A stretch of 64,000 nucleotides of DNA from Betaproteobacteria bacterium (GCA_947458265.1 CANGYF010000003.1:62001-126000), one strand, 5' to 3'; positions 24,126 to 32,753 are shown, numbered from the stretch's first letter. Numbers and translations are program-made. The notes: a model not told the origin generated them from the letters alone.

Positions 24126-24326
24126 ATGCGCACGACCATCGACATCGACGAGAAACTCCTGCAGCGCGCGGCGCGAGTGATGGGTACGACGGACCCCGAG
24201 GCCCTGGTGCGGGAAGCGCTCAAGGCACTGCTCGAGCGCGAGGATGCGCAACGGCTGGCGCGCCTCGGTGGCGGACAGCCCGGGGCGGAAGCGCCGCGCC
24301 GGCGGCGCACCGCAGCGCCGCACTGA
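24126..24326 (+). CDS. VapB-type antitoxin, apparently orphan
   Basis: A 66-residue ribbon-helix-helix-like protein. RTTIDIDEKLLQRAARVMG, then TDPEALVREALKALLER, is the standard VapB (DUF2191) N-terminal dimer and DNA-binding pattern, and the C-terminus is a loose basic tail. Such proteins bind their own promoter and neutralise a PIN-domain VapC ribonuclease. No VapC gene follows: the next gene is convergent, 24 bases away. The only PIN gene in the window (41784) is 17 kb off and is of a different family. The gene therefore looks like a lone antitoxin or one half of a decayed pair. The ATG at 24126 is preferred over the one at 24093. Confidence 0.8.
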   Translation: MRTTIDIDEKLLQRAARVMGTTDPEALVREALKALLEREDAQRLARLGGGQPGAEAPRRRRTAAPH

Positions 24327-24331
24327 GCCGG

Positions 24332-24349
24332 GCAGGCCGATCGGCCTGC
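24332..24349. terminator. 18-base perfect palindrome in a convergent junction
   Basis: GCAGGCCGATCGGCCTGC is fully self-complementary and fills the 24-base gap between the antitoxin gene and the convergent hydrolase gene. A second hairpin with CAGGCGC/GCGCCTG arms (24352-24371) lies inside the hydrolase's last codons. Together they may end transcription from both sides, though no T tract follows. Confidence 0.45.
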
Positions 24350-24350
24350 G

Positions 24351-25151
24351 TCAGGCGCGTCGAGGCGCCTGCGCCGCCAGGAAGTCCAGCACCACCTTTG
24401 CCGTCGCGTCCGGATCGGTACCGGCGGAGTGGTAGCCGTCGATCGGGATGATCTCGAGCTTTGATCCGGGGATCGTCTCCTGCCAGCGCGACATCGTCGC
24501 GCGGTCCTTGCCGGCGGCATTGGTGCCGATCACCAGCGTCGGGCACTGTATGCGCTTGATATCCTCACGGATGTCGATCGCGCCGACCCAGCGCAGGTAG
24601 GCCTTGGCGGTGGACAGCGCGGTCGCACCCATCATGTCGACCCACCAGTCGATGCCGCGCTCCGGCATGCGGCTGCCGAGCCGGTTGCGCATCGTCTTGC
24701 GCGCCCAGCTGCGCATGCCGTGCTGCTCCATGTGTTCGATCCAGCCGGCGCCGGTGGGTGGCGTGACGATAGAGCTGGCCAGCGTGAGCGTCTTCACCAG
24801 GTCGGGCCGGTTCGCGGCCAGCATCGCGCTGCTGATGCCGCCGCTCTTGCCGCCGACGACATGCACCGGCCCGCCGTTGCACGCGTGGTTGACGATGCGC
24901 ACCAGGTCGTCGACGAACAGTTCGGTCGACAGCGGGAAGTCTTCCGCGATCGGACCCGACCGACCGAAGCCCCGCTGGTCGATGCGGATCATCCGGTAGC
25001 GGCGCGAGAAGTGCGGTACCCAGGCGCGCCAGGCGTCCAGGTTCTCGGTGAAGCCGTGCACGAACAGCACCGTCTCGGGCGTGGTCCACGCATCGGTATG
25101 GTCGTCGATCTCGTAGAACAGCTTCGCGTCGGGCAGGTCGAGGCAGGGCAT
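24351..25151 (-). CDS. Alpha/beta hydrolase (MhpC-like)
   Basis: A 266-residue hydrolase with the canonical core order. VLFVHGFTENLDAWRAWVPHF gives the oxyanion loop, RIDQRGFGRS the second loop, and VVGGKSGGISSAM the nucleophile Ser103. The catalytic histidine is His241 in DGYHSAG. The layout is that of MhpC/BphD-type C-C hydrolases, 3-oxoadipate enol-lactonases and related esterases. It follows the Bug gene 25174-26223 by 22 bases in the same direction, forming a receptor-hydrolase pair. The C-terminal tail carries a run of Ala and Arg. The substrate is not predictable from motifs. Confidence 0.87.
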   Translation of the reverse strand: MPCLDLPDAKLFYEIDDHTDAWTTPETVLFVHGFTENLDAWRAWVPHFSRRYRMIRIDQRGFGRSGPIAEDFPLSTELFVDDLVRIVNHACNGGPVHVVGGKSGGISSAMLAANRPDLVKTLTLASSIVTPPTGAGWIEHMEQHGMRSWARKTMRNRLGSRMPERGIDWWVDMMGATALSTAKAYLRWVGAIDIREDIKRIQCPTLVIGTNAAGKDRATMSRWQETIPGSKLEIIPIDGYHSAGTDPDATAKVVLDFLAAQAPRRA

Positions 25152-25173
25152 GGTCGGGTTCCGGTGGTGTGTG

Positions 25174-26223
25174 CTATTCGGGCTTGATGCCGGCGTGCCG
25201 GATCACCTTCGCCCACTTGTCGATGTCGGCGCGGATCACCTTCGCGAACTCGGCCGGCGTGTTGCCGACCGGCATGGCGCCTTCGTTCGACACCAGCTTC
25301 ACGAAGTCGGGCGAGTTCACCACCTGCACCACTTCGCGATGCATGCGGTCGATGATCGCAGCCGGCGTGCCGGCCGGGGCTAGCAGTCCGTTCCACCCGA
25401 GCGCCTCGTAGCCGGGCACCGTCTCGCCGATGGTCGGCACGTCGGGCACCGTGGGCAGGCGCTTCGGGCTGCTCACGCCGAGTGCACGCACGCGTCCGGT
25501 CTGCATGTGCGGCAGTGCGGAGGCCACCGAGGCAATGAAGTAGTACTGGATCTCGTTCTGCAGCAGTGCGGCGAGGATCTGCGGGCTGCCCTTGTAGGCG
25601 ATATGGGTGCCAGTCAGCGGCGTCATCGACGACAGCAGCTCCGCCGCGAGGTGGCCGATGCTGCCGCGGCCGACCGAACCGTAGTTGAGCCGCGAGGCCG
25701 GATCCTTCGACAGTGCGATCAGTTCCTGCACGCTCTTCGCCCGGCTGCTGCCCGGCACCAGCAGCGTGGTCGAGACCGCGCTCACCAGCGTGATCGGCGC
25801 GAAGTCGCGCAGCGTGTCGTAGGGCAGGCTGGCATAGAGGCTGGGGTTCACTACATGGGTCGGGAACACCATCAGCAGGTTGTAGCCGTCGGGCGGTGCC
25901 TTGGCGACGATCGAAGAGCCGACGATGCCGCTCGCCCCTGGCCGGTTGTCGACCACCACCTGCTGGCCGAAGCGTTCGGTCAGACGCTGGCCGATCGCAC
26001 GGCCGAGGATGTCGGTGACACCGCCAGGGCCGGTGGGTACCACCAGGCGTATCGGGCGGGCGGGGAAGGGTTCGGCGGCGTGGGCGGGGAGGATCGTCGA
26101 CGACAGCGCGAACGACAGCGCTAACGGAAGCGACAGTGGGATGGCGGCCAGCGATGCGGCGCCGGTGGCAGGATGCCGGCGGCGCGACGCTCTGGCGCCA
26201 GCGGATGCGCCTGTTTGGATCAA
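25174..26223 (-). CDS. Bug-type receptor protein paired with MhpC-like hydrolase
   Basis: A 349-residue TctC-family receptor. I start it at a TTG (complement of 26221-26223) with GAGGAGA just upstream. The open frame goes on for 130 more codons, but those lie over the promoter region and the divergent gene at 26400. From this start a 55-residue leader with twin Arg runs precedes the hydrophobic stretch (LAAIPLSLPLALSFALSS) and a cleavage site at AHA/AEP. The mature motifs are RPIRLVVPTGPGGVTD, VVVDNRPGASG and HIAYKGSPQILAALLQN. The odd long N-region could mean that the real start is inside. It is the first gene of a two-gene unit. Confidence 0.9.
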   Translation of the reverse strand: MIQTGASAGARASRRRHPATGAASLAAIPLSLPLALSFALSSTILPAHAAEPFPARPIRLVVPTGPGGVTDILGRAIGQRLTERFGQQVVVDNRPGASGIVGSSIVAKAPPDGYNLLMVFPTHVVNPSLYASLPYDTLRDFAPITLVSAVSTTLLVPGSSRAKSVQELIALSKDPASRLNYGSVGRGSIGHLAAELLSSMTPLTGTHIAYKGSPQILAALLQNEIQYYFIASVASALPHMQTGRVRALGVSSPKRLPTVPDVPTIGETVPGYEALGWNGLLAPAGTPAAIIDRMHREVVQVVNSPDFVKLVSNEGAMPVGNTPAEFAKVIRADIDKWAKVIRHAGIKPE

Positions 26224-26399
26224 CGGAATCTCCTCGGTGAACGGCTGGCCCGTTCTGCGCGGGTGCTGGTCCAAAGTATGCCATTGCAATGAAGGGCGGG
26301 TACTGTACGCTTCGCCATCCCTGCGTGCGCGGCCTGCATCGCCTCGGCGCCAAGGCGAACCCGGTGATCCCGGTGACTCTGGCGGGTGTACCGTAGCTG

Positions 26400-27161
26400 A
26401 TGACTGCCCAGACCAGTATGCGATCCATCGACGCCCCTGAACCGCCGCACGCCCCGGCGGTGCTGGTGGTCTCCTGCGAGCATGGGGGCAATGCAGTGCC
26501 GACGACGCATGCGCACCTGTTCGAAGGTGCGCACGCGCTGCTCGCGACCCACCGCGGCTGGGACCCGGGCGCACTCGAACTCGCACGCCGCATCGCGGCG
26601 CGCTTCGACGCACCGCTGCATGCCTCGACCACGACCCGGCTGCTGGTCGACCTGAACCGGTCGATCGGCCATCGGCAACTGTTTTCGGGCATCACGCGTT
26701 CGCTGCCGGCCGCGGAACGGGAAGCGATCCTGGAGGCGCACTACAGGCCGCATCGCGAAGCGATTGAAGGTGAGGTCGATGCGCGTGTCGCCGCAGGGGA
26801 GCAGGTGGTGCATGTCGCCTCGCACAGCTTCACGCCGATCCTCGATGGCGTCGAACGGGACGTCGACATCGGCTGGCTGTACGACTCCCGCCGACCGGCC
26901 GAAGCTGCGTTCGCCGCCCGCTGGATGCATGCGTTCGGCCGGCGTGTGCCGGGCCTGCGCTTGCGTCGCAACCAGCCCTACCGGGGACGCAGCGACGGGC
27001 TCGCATCGCTGCTGCGCAGCCGTCATGCAGATGCCGCGTATGCAGGCATCGAACTCGAGGTCAACCAGAGATTCTTCGAAGCGGGCGGGCCACGCTGGCC
27101 GGAAATGCAGGGCAGGCTGGTCGATTCGCTCGCCGCGGCGCTGGACTGGCCGGGGCGCTGA
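26400..27161 (+). CDS. N-formylglutamate amidohydrolase family protein
   Basis: A 253-residue zinc-dependent hydrolase of the FGase (HutG-like) family. VLVVSCEHGGNAVP holds the first metal-site Glu and His, TRLLVDLNRSIGH the middle signature, and VVHVASHSFTPIL the late histidines. The C-terminus has GIELEVNQRFFE. True N-formylglutamate deformylase works in histidine degradation, but no hut gene is here, and FGase homologues are common beside Anbu-type peptidase genes, as here (the next gene is convergent, without gap). It therefore probably acts on another N-formyl or carboxyl amide, perhaps on a product of that system. Confidence 0.87.
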   Translation: MTAQTSMRSIDAPEPPHAPAVLVVSCEHGGNAVPTTHAHLFEGAHALLATHRGWDPGALELARRIAARFDAPLHASTTTRLLVDLNRSIGHRQLFSGITRSLPAAEREAILEAHYRPHREAIEGEVDARVAAGEQVVHVASHSFTPILDGVERDVDIGWLYDSRRPAEAAFAARWMHAFGRRVPGLRLRRNQPYRGRSDGLASLLRSRHADAAYAGIELEVNQRFFEAGGPRWPEMQGRLVDSLAAALDWPGR

Positions 27162-27884
27162 TCACCATTCGAGCGAAGGCAGGCTGCTGAACACGCGGCG
27201 GGTACCGGTCAGCCATTGCCGGGTGAGCGTGGCGAAGTACGGGTCGTCACGGTCGAACCGGCGCCGCATGGTGACCTCGAGGCTGTCGCGCGCATAGCAG
27301 AGCAGGTCGATCGGATGGCCGACCGACAGGTTGCTGATCATCGTCGAGTCGAACGAGACCAGCACGCATTTCGTCGCGTCGTCGAGCGAGGCGGTAGCCG
27401 TCACCGCGAGGTCCAGGATCGGCTTGCCGTACTTCGCCTCGCCGGTCTGCAGGAACGGCGTGTCGCTGCTGGCTTCGATGAAGTTTCCTTCCGCATAGAT
27501 GCGAAACAGGCGCATCTCCTCGCCCGCGATCTGGCCGCCCAGGATGAACGACGCGTTGAACGAAAACCCGCTGGATTCGAGCCATGCGCCATCGCGATTC
27601 TCCAGGTCGCGCATCGCATCGGACACCAGGTTGGCGACGTCGAACATGGACCCGACGCTCCACAGGTTCGGTGGATCCAGTTCGGCCCGCTGGCGCAGCA
27701 CGTTGACTACGGCCTGGGTGGCTGCCAGCCCGCCCGAACTGAGCAGCACCAGCACGCGGTCGCCGGTGCGCTCGAACACCGTCATCTTGCAGAACTTGGC
27801 GAAGTTGTCCACGCCTGCATGCGTGCGCGAGTCGCTGGCGAAGATCAGGCCTTCCGACAGCTTCACGCCGACGCAGTAGGTCAT
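27162..27884 (-). CDS. Anbu proteasome-like peptidase
   Basis: A 240-residue protein with the proteasome/HslV beta-subunit fold and the marks of the Anbu family. It starts MTYCVGVKLSEGLIFASDSRTHAG, so removal of Met exposes Thr2 as N-terminal nucleophile, with Asp18 in ASDSRTHAG and Lys33 in FCKMTVF in supporting places. A glycine-rich SSGGLAAT loop follows, as in HslV. Anbu assembles into open helical or ring structures. The start (ATGA) is shared with the stop of the transglutaminase gene, 27881-28696. In other genomes Anbu travels with a transglutaminase, an alpha-E protein and an ATP-grasp ligase; only the first is here. Confidence 0.9.
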   Translation of the reverse strand: MTYCVGVKLSEGLIFASDSRTHAGVDNFAKFCKMTVFERTGDRVLVLLSSGGLAATQAVVNVLRQRAELDPPNLWSVGSMFDVANLVSDAMRDLENRDGAWLESSGFSFNASFILGGQIAGEEMRLFRIYAEGNFIEASSDTPFLQTGEAKYGKPILDLAVTATASLDDATKCVLVSFDSTMISNLSVGHPIDLLCYARDSLEVTMRRRFDRDDPYFATLTRQWLTGTRRVFSSLPSLEW

Positions 27885-28696
27885 GGCGCCTCGATCACTT
27901 CATCGGTCCACACACGGAAACGCCGCAGCGTGTTCGGCCCGAACGTGCTGGCCAGCGCCACGTCGCTGGCATCGCGGCCATGCGCGATCAGCACCCGGCC
28001 GATGCGTGGCGTGTTGTTGCGCGCGTCGAAGGTGTACCAGCGGTCGCCGAGCCAGACTTCCATCCAGCCGGCGAAGTCCATCGTTCCCCAGGGCTTGGGC
28101 GTGCCCATATCGCCGAGGTATCCGGTGCAGTAGCGCGCGGGGATGTTCATGCAGCGGCAGAAGGCGATCGCCAGGTGTGCATAGTCGCGGCAGACACCCT
28201 TGCCCTCGTTGTAGGCCTCCCACGCAGAGCGCGTGCGCCGCGCATGCGGATAGCCGAAATCGATATGGCGGTTCACGAAGTCGCAGATTGCCTGCACGCG
28301 TGCCCAGCCGGTCGGCCCGTTGCCGAACAGGTTCCATGCGATGTCCGACAGCAGGTCGGTCTCGCAGTAGCGGCTGCCCAGCAGGTAGACCAGTGTCGAC
28401 TCGGGCAGGTGTTCGACCGGCACTTGCATCGCCCCGGGCGCGACGAGGTCGACCAGGCCGCTGTCGTTGACCACGGCGTCGGTGCCCAGCAGGAAGCGTC
28501 CCTCCGGCGCCACCAGCCGACTGCACCAGTTGCCGAACAGGTCGCGGTAGGCGGTGACCGGCACCGCTGGCTGCGTCATCAGGTAGTCCGGACGCACGAG
28601 GTCCGGCGCGCGCGAATAATGGATGTGCAACGCCAGGATCATCGGCGTAGGCGCGGGGCACTCGTATTCCATCTCGAACCCGACCCGGATCTGCAT
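27881..28696 (-). CDS. Transglutaminase-like protein of the Anbu locus
   Basis: A 271-residue protein. The N-terminal half (about 1-110) is a beta-rich domain specific to this family (MQIRVGFEMEYECPAPTP), and the C-terminal half is transglutaminase-like. KGVCRDYAHLAIAFCRCM contains the catalytic Cys169, and RWYTFDARNNTPRIGR contains Asp224. The position that usually holds the catalytic His (HAW) reads FAGW, with Gly210, so the triad may be incomplete or use another His. I chose the ATG at 28694-28696, since upstream frame is non-homologous. It overlaps the Anbu gene by ATGA, so the two products are made together. It may cut or join isopeptide bonds that Anbu then handles. Confidence 0.88.
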   Translation of the reverse strand: MQIRVGFEMEYECPAPTPMILALHIHYSRAPDLVRPDYLMTQPAVPVTAYRDLFGNWCSRLVAPEGRFLLGTDAVVNDSGLVDLVAPGAMQVPVEHLPESTLVYLLGSRYCETDLLSDIAWNLFGNGPTGWARVQAICDFVNRHIDFGYPHARRTRSAWEAYNEGKGVCRDYAHLAIAFCRCMNIPARYCTGYLGDMGTPKPWGTMDFAGWMEVWLGDRWYTFDARNNTPRIGRVLIAHGRDASDVALASTFGPNTLRRFRVWTDEVIEAP

Positions 28697-28923
28697 GGGC
28701 GATGCCGCCTTTCGTGTGCTGCCGCGCTTCGCATCGGCCGGCGGCCGGAGAGACGGCCCAAGGTGGCAACGCAAGGTCCGGGCCCATGTTGCACAACCGC
28801 GATCAAGCTGGCGGGTGGCCGTCCTTTCGGCGCGCGTCGCCCTCGCGCTGGAACTGCCGCGCGCGGTACGGCTAGCCGAGGATGAAGCTGTGCAGCACGA
28901 TCGGCATAACCGGCGGCCGGTGG

Positions 28924-30288
28924 TCAGCGCAACGCCATCATCCAGCGCGCCCGCGCGCACAGGTCCCCATCCCGGCCCTGCCGTCCGATCAGCTGCAACC
29001 CGACCGGCAGGCCGTCCACCTGCATCAGCGGCAGGCTGAAAGCGGGCAGCCCGAGGAAGGTTGCGTACACCAGGAAGCTGCGGCTTCCCGTCGCAGACAG
29101 CCCGATCGGTGCCGGTCCCGACGCCGACAGCGTGACGATGCCATCAAAGCCGCGCATCAGCGTGGCGACCTTGCGCTGCATCGCCTCGCGTCCGACGAGG
29201 CGATCCTCGTAGTCGGCCAGGGTCATCGCGAACGCCTGCGTCATCCGGTCGTGCACCCGCTTCTCGATCAGGTCGCCGTGGCGCTCGACGTACTGGCGGT
29301 ACGGCCAGCGCATCTCGTAGGCGGTGATGCCCAGGCAGCGCTCGGCGAAGGCCGGGGTGAGCGATGCTTCCAGTTCGGCGGCCGAGGCATCGCTGGAGGC
29401 GTCGCGCACCTCCACCCCTGCAGCGGCAAATCGCTGCATCAGGGCGTCGAAGGCAGTCGAGGTGGCTGCGTCTACCTCGTGCGCCCATGCCTCTGTCCGC
29501 AGCCACAGCAGCCGCTTCGGTGCAGTGGCACGCGGCAGGGCCTCCGAAGCGCGCTGCAGCGGCGGGCGCGCCGGGTGGCCCTGTGCATGTGACAGGAAGG
29601 ACGCGATGCGCCAGGTGTCCTCCAGCGATGAGGCGAGCACGCCCAGGTGGTCATGGGTGGCCGAGATGGGATGCACGCCCTGCATCGACAGCGTGCCCCA
29701 GGTCGGCTTGAAGCCAACGATGCCGCAGAACGAAGCGGGGCGCAGCAGCGAACCCTGGGTCTGCGTGCCCAGCGCCGCAGGCAGCATGCCGGCGCCGACC
29801 GCGGCGGCGGATCCGCTGGACGAGCCGCCCGGCGTACGAGCCGGATCGAGCGGATTGGTCGTCTCGTTGGAGATCCCGCAGGCGAAGGCGGTGGTCACCG
29901 TCTTTCCGGGCAGCACCGCGCCGCCGTCGCGCAGCGCCTGCACGCAGGCCGCATCCCAGGCGGGCTGCCAGCCGGCGAACGCCGGGCTGCCCATCTGGGT
30001 CGGCATGTCGCGCGTGTCCATGATGTCCTTGATGCCGATCGGGCAGCCATCCACCGGCGACAGCGGGGCGCCGCGGCGGTAGCGCTCGGTCGAGGCATCG
30101 GCCGCTGCGCGCGCCGCGTCGAGCGCCAGCGTCCGGAAGGCATGTACCGTCGGTTCGCGCGCGGTGATGGTCTCGATGCATCGTTCGAGACAGGCGCGCG
30201 GTGTATCGCGTCCGCTGCGAAAGCGCGGCAGCATGGCGGAGAAGGACGGCAGCGGCAGCGTCTTCAAGGATGTCTTCATGGCCTTCAT
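28924..30288 (-). CDS. Amidase (amidase signature family)
   Basis: A 454-residue amidase-signature enzyme. The Ser-cisSer-Lys triad is visible: Lys87 in IGIKDIMDT, the Ser cluster TPGGSSSGSAAAVG with the cis-Ser near 157, and Ser181 in TQGSLLRP. The start, an ATG at 30286-30288, overlaps the stop of the preceding Bug gene (ATGA), which decides it over later ATGs at 30279. The enzyme hydrolyses a carboxamide to acid and ammonia. Translational coupling to the receptor suggests that the captured solute carries an amide. No signal peptide is present, so it acts inside the cell after uptake. Confidence 0.91.
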   Translation of the reverse strand: MKAMKTSLKTLPLPSFSAMLPRFRSGRDTPRACLERCIETITAREPTVHAFRTLALDAARAAADASTERYRRGAPLSPVDGCPIGIKDIMDTRDMPTQMGSPAFAGWQPAWDAACVQALRDGGAVLPGKTVTTAFACGISNETTNPLDPARTPGGSSSGSAAAVGAGMLPAALGTQTQGSLLRPASFCGIVGFKPTWGTLSMQGVHPISATHDHLGVLASSLEDTWRIASFLSHAQGHPARPPLQRASEALPRATAPKRLLWLRTEAWAHEVDAATSTAFDALMQRFAAAGVEVRDASSDASAAELEASLTPAFAERCLGITAYEMRWPYRQYVERHGDLIEKRVHDRMTQAFAMTLADYEDRLVGREAMQRKVATLMRGFDGIVTLSASGPAPIGLSATGSRSFLVYATFLGLPAFSLPLMQVDGLPVGLQLIGRQGRDGDLCARARWMMALR

Positions 30289-31301
30289 TCCACGCTGATC
30301 TTCGCCGCCTTGACGACCTTGGCCCACTTCGCGGTCTCGGCGCGGATGTAGGCGGCCGTGCGGTCGAGCGAGTCTGCGACGGGCTCCATGCCCTGTCCGG
30401 CGAGCTTCGCCCTGATGGCCGGCTGGTTGAGGATGCGGGCGACCTCGCTGTTCAATGCCTGCAGGATGTCCCTCGGTGTCGCCGAGGGCGCGAACATCGC
30501 GTACCAGACATCCACCGCATAGCCGGCCACGCCGGCCTCGGCCATGGTCGGCACGTCTGGGATGCTGGCCGAGCGTTTCGCGCCCGAAGTGGCCAGCAGC
30601 CTCAGCCGTCCTGAATCCACGTGTTGGCGCACGGAGATCACGCTGGCGAAGGTCATCGAGACCCGGCCGGCAACCAGGTCTGCCATGCCCGGCCCCGTAC
30701 CCTTGTACGGCACATGCACCAGATCGATGCCGGCGAGCATCCGGAACAGTTCCATCGCCATGTGCGGCGGGCCGGCGTTACCCGAAGATGCATACAGCAG
30801 TTCGCCCGGCTTGGAACGGGCCAGGGATACCAGCTCCTTCACCGACTTCACCGGCAGCGACGGGTGCACCACCAGAACGTTCGGGCCGTTGACCATCACG
30901 CTGACCGGCACCAGGTCTCGCTCCGGGTCGTAGGACAGGTTGCGGTGGGTGCTCGGCAGAACCGAGTGGCCGATCGATATGGTCTTCAGCGTGTAGCCGT
31001 CGGGCGACGAGCGCGCGACGATGTCGCCGGCAACGGCGCCGCCGCCACCGGGCCGGTTCTCGATCAGCACCGGCTGGCCCCAGCGCTCGGCCATGCCCTG
31101 GCCGACGATGCGCGAGCTGGTGTCGACGCCGCCACCGGGTGTCGCCGACACCACGATCCGGATTGCCTTCGACGGCCAGGCCTGCGCGGCGGCAGGCGCG
31201 GCGGCTACTACCGTGGTCAGTACCGTGGTCGCGCCAAGCAGCGCGGCGACCATGGCAGGGCGGCTTGCCGGCGCGCGCGGCGCCCGGGCGTTGGTGGACA
31301 T
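30285..31301 (-). CDS. Bug-type receptor protein coupled to the amidase
   Basis: A 338-residue TctC-family receptor with a signal peptide to about residue 40 (TTVLTTVVAAAPAAAQ). Mature motifs are KAIRIVVSATPGGGVDTSSR, VLIENRPGGGGAVAGDIVAR and HVPYKGTGPGMADLVAGR. The first motif has SATPGGG in place of VPxPGG, a small shift in the binding loop. The start at 31299-31301 was chosen over an earlier in-frame one (31418) that runs across the tandem repeat and the divergent promoter area. The gene leads the receptor-amidase unit and is divergent from the aldolase-like gene at 31408. Confidence 0.91.
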   Translation of the reverse strand: MSTNARAPRAPASRPAMVAALLGATTVLTTVVAAAPAAAQAWPSKAIRIVVSATPGGGVDTSSRIVGQGMAERWGQPVLIENRPGGGGAVAGDIVARSSPDGYTLKTISIGHSVLPSTHRNLSYDPERDLVPVSVMVNGPNVLVVHPSLPVKSVKELVSLARSKPGELLYASSGNAGPPHMAMELFRMLAGIDLVHVPYKGTGPGMADLVAGRVSMTFASVISVRQHVDSGRLRLLATSGAKRSASIPDVPTMAEAGVAGYAVDVWYAMFAPSATPRDILQALNSEVARILNQPAIRAKLAGQGMEPVADSLDRTAAYIRAETAKWAKVVKAAKISVE

Positions 31302-31358
31302 CGATGACCCCTGGCTGCTCGAAGGTGCACAATGATGCCACCGCGCGGGCGCGAGCCG

Positions 31359-31402
31359 CGTGCAAGCTGCGTGCAAGCCACGTGCAAGCCACGTGCAAGG
31401 GG
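31359..31402. repeat. Four 11-base tandem repeats between divergent genes
   Basis: Four copies of an 11-base unit, CGTGCAAGCCA and close variants (third position from the end changes), run from 31359 to 31402 without break. The last copy ends in GGGG and supplies the ribosome-binding site of the gene at 31408. They lie in the 106-base gap between the divergent Bug and aldolase genes. One helical turn is about 10.5 bases, so the repeats present the same face of DNA four times. Confidence 0.8.
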
Positions 31403-31407
31403 GGCAC

Positions 31408-32211
31408 ATGAACGACATGAGCGAGCCGGGCCTGGAACCGGCAGCATTCCTGATCGAACCAGGCAGCGTGCAGGCACGCGTTGCCCCGGAGGAGTGGGCC
31501 GTCCGGGTCGACCTCGCCGCCTGCTACCGCTGCGCGGCGCTGTACCGGATGACCGACCTCATCTACACCCACATCTCCGCGCGGGTGCCAGGCCCGGACG
31601 AGCACTTCCTCATCAACGCGTTCGGCCTGACCTGGGACGAGATCACCGCGTCCTCCCTGGTGAAGGTGAACCTCGACGGCGAGATCATCGACGACCCGAC
31701 CGGGCTGGGCATCAACCGCGCCGGCTACGTGATCCACAGCGCAGTGCATCGCGCCCGTCCCGACGTGGCCTGCGTGATGCATACGCACACCGCTGCCGGC
31801 ATCGCGGTGTCCGCGCAGGAACACGGCCTGCTGCCGATCTCCCAGCACGCGATGCGCTTCCATGGCCAGCTCGCCTACCACGACTACGAGGGCGTGGCGC
31901 TCGACCTCGACGAGCAGCAGCGGCTGGTGCGCGACCTGGGCGTGCACCGCGCGATGATCCTGTGCAACCACGGGCTGCTCACTGCCGGCGAGACGATCGC
32001 TCAGGCGTTCGACCTGATGTACTACCTCGAGCGTGCCTGCACGGCACAGATCGATGCACTCGCCGGCGGTTCGAAGCTGCGCATCCCGTCGGCCCCTGTC
32101 GCCGCCAAGGTGGCGGCGCAGTTCGCGAACCTGCCGTACAAGAAGAAGCAGACCGAATGGCGCGCGCTGCGCCGCGCACTGGACCGCACCGATCCTTCGT
32201 ACCGCGACTGA
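31408..32211 (+). CDS. Class II aldolase/adducin family protein
   Basis: A 267-residue zinc enzyme of the class II aldolase family. The metal ligands are visible: His125 and His127 in VMHTHTAAG and His188 in ILCNHGLLTAG; the N-terminal ACYRCAALYRMTDLIYTHISAR and the LINAFGLTWDEI loop are typical. This branch includes fuculose- and ribulose-phosphate aldolases and 3-dehydro-carboxylate decarboxylases. The size is slightly above fuculose-phosphate aldolase (215), with a 20-residue N-terminal tail. The ATG at 31408 has AAGGGGGG seven bases upstream. It is divergent from the amidase-Bug unit, with which it may share regulation. Confidence 0.89.
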   Translation: MNDMSEPGLEPAAFLIEPGSVQARVAPEEWAVRVDLAACYRCAALYRMTDLIYTHISARVPGPDEHFLINAFGLTWDEITASSLVKVNLDGEIIDDPTGLGINRAGYVIHSAVHRARPDVACVMHTHTAAGIAVSAQEHGLLPISQHAMRFHGQLAYHDYEGVALDLDEQQRLVRDLGVHRAMILCNHGLLTAGETIAQAFDLMYYLERACTAQIDALAGGSKLRIPSAPVAAKVAAQFANLPYKKKQTEWRALRRALDRTDPSYRD

Positions 32212-32240
32212 GCGGAACGCCCGCGCCGATCGGCCGGTGT

Positions 32241-32753
32241 TCAGTCCTGCTGCTTCGCCAGGTTGTTCACGTAGTTGGTGAACAGGTTGATCGCTACCAG
32301 CGCGGCGATGTCGACCATGCGTGCATCGTCGATCCCGGCCGCGCGCGCGGCATCGACGGCTGCGTCCGGGACATGGCCACTGCGATCCTTCACGGCGCGC
32401 GCGAACGCGAGGGCGGCGGCCGCCAGGGGATCGGTGGATTCGAACCGGCGCGCGGCGTCGAGCTCCGCGTCGGAGAGGCCCGCCTCGCGACCGAAGCGGG
32501 AATGCGCTTCCATGCACTGTCGGCAGTCGCTCGACGTGGCGACCGCGATCGACACCTGCTCCTTCACGGCGACGGGCAGCGTGCTGCCGGCCATCGCGCC
32601 GCCGAAGGCGGCATAGGCCGACATCGCTGCCGGTGAATTTCCGAGCGCGCGGTACATCTGCGGCAGGAAGCCGCGCTTGCGTTGTACCCCTTCGAGCATC
32701 GGCCGCGACAGCGCGGGCGCGGTATCGAGGTCTACCTGGCCAAGCCGTGACAT
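32241..32753 (-). CDS. Carboxymuconolactone decarboxylase family protein (AhpD-like)
   Basis: A 170-residue all-helical protein of the CMD/AhpD family. SSDCRQCMEAHSRFGRE holds the CxxC pair and the downstream His of the redox site, so it is likely a peroxidase or alkylhydroperoxidase-like protein rather than a true decarboxylase. The start codon at 32751-32753 follows family length; upstream frame to 32825 is unrelated. It faces the aldolase gene and lies alone, with no other redox gene around. Substrate and electron donor are unknown. Confidence 0.88.
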   Translation of the reverse strand: MSRLGQVDLDTAPALSRPMLEGVQRKRGFLPQMYRALGNSPAAMSAYAAFGGAMAGSTLPVAVKEQVSIAVATSSDCRQCMEAHSRFGREAGLSDAELDAARRFESTDPLAAAALAFARAVKDRSGHVPDAAVDAARAAGIDDARMVDIAALVAINLFTNYVNNLAKQQD

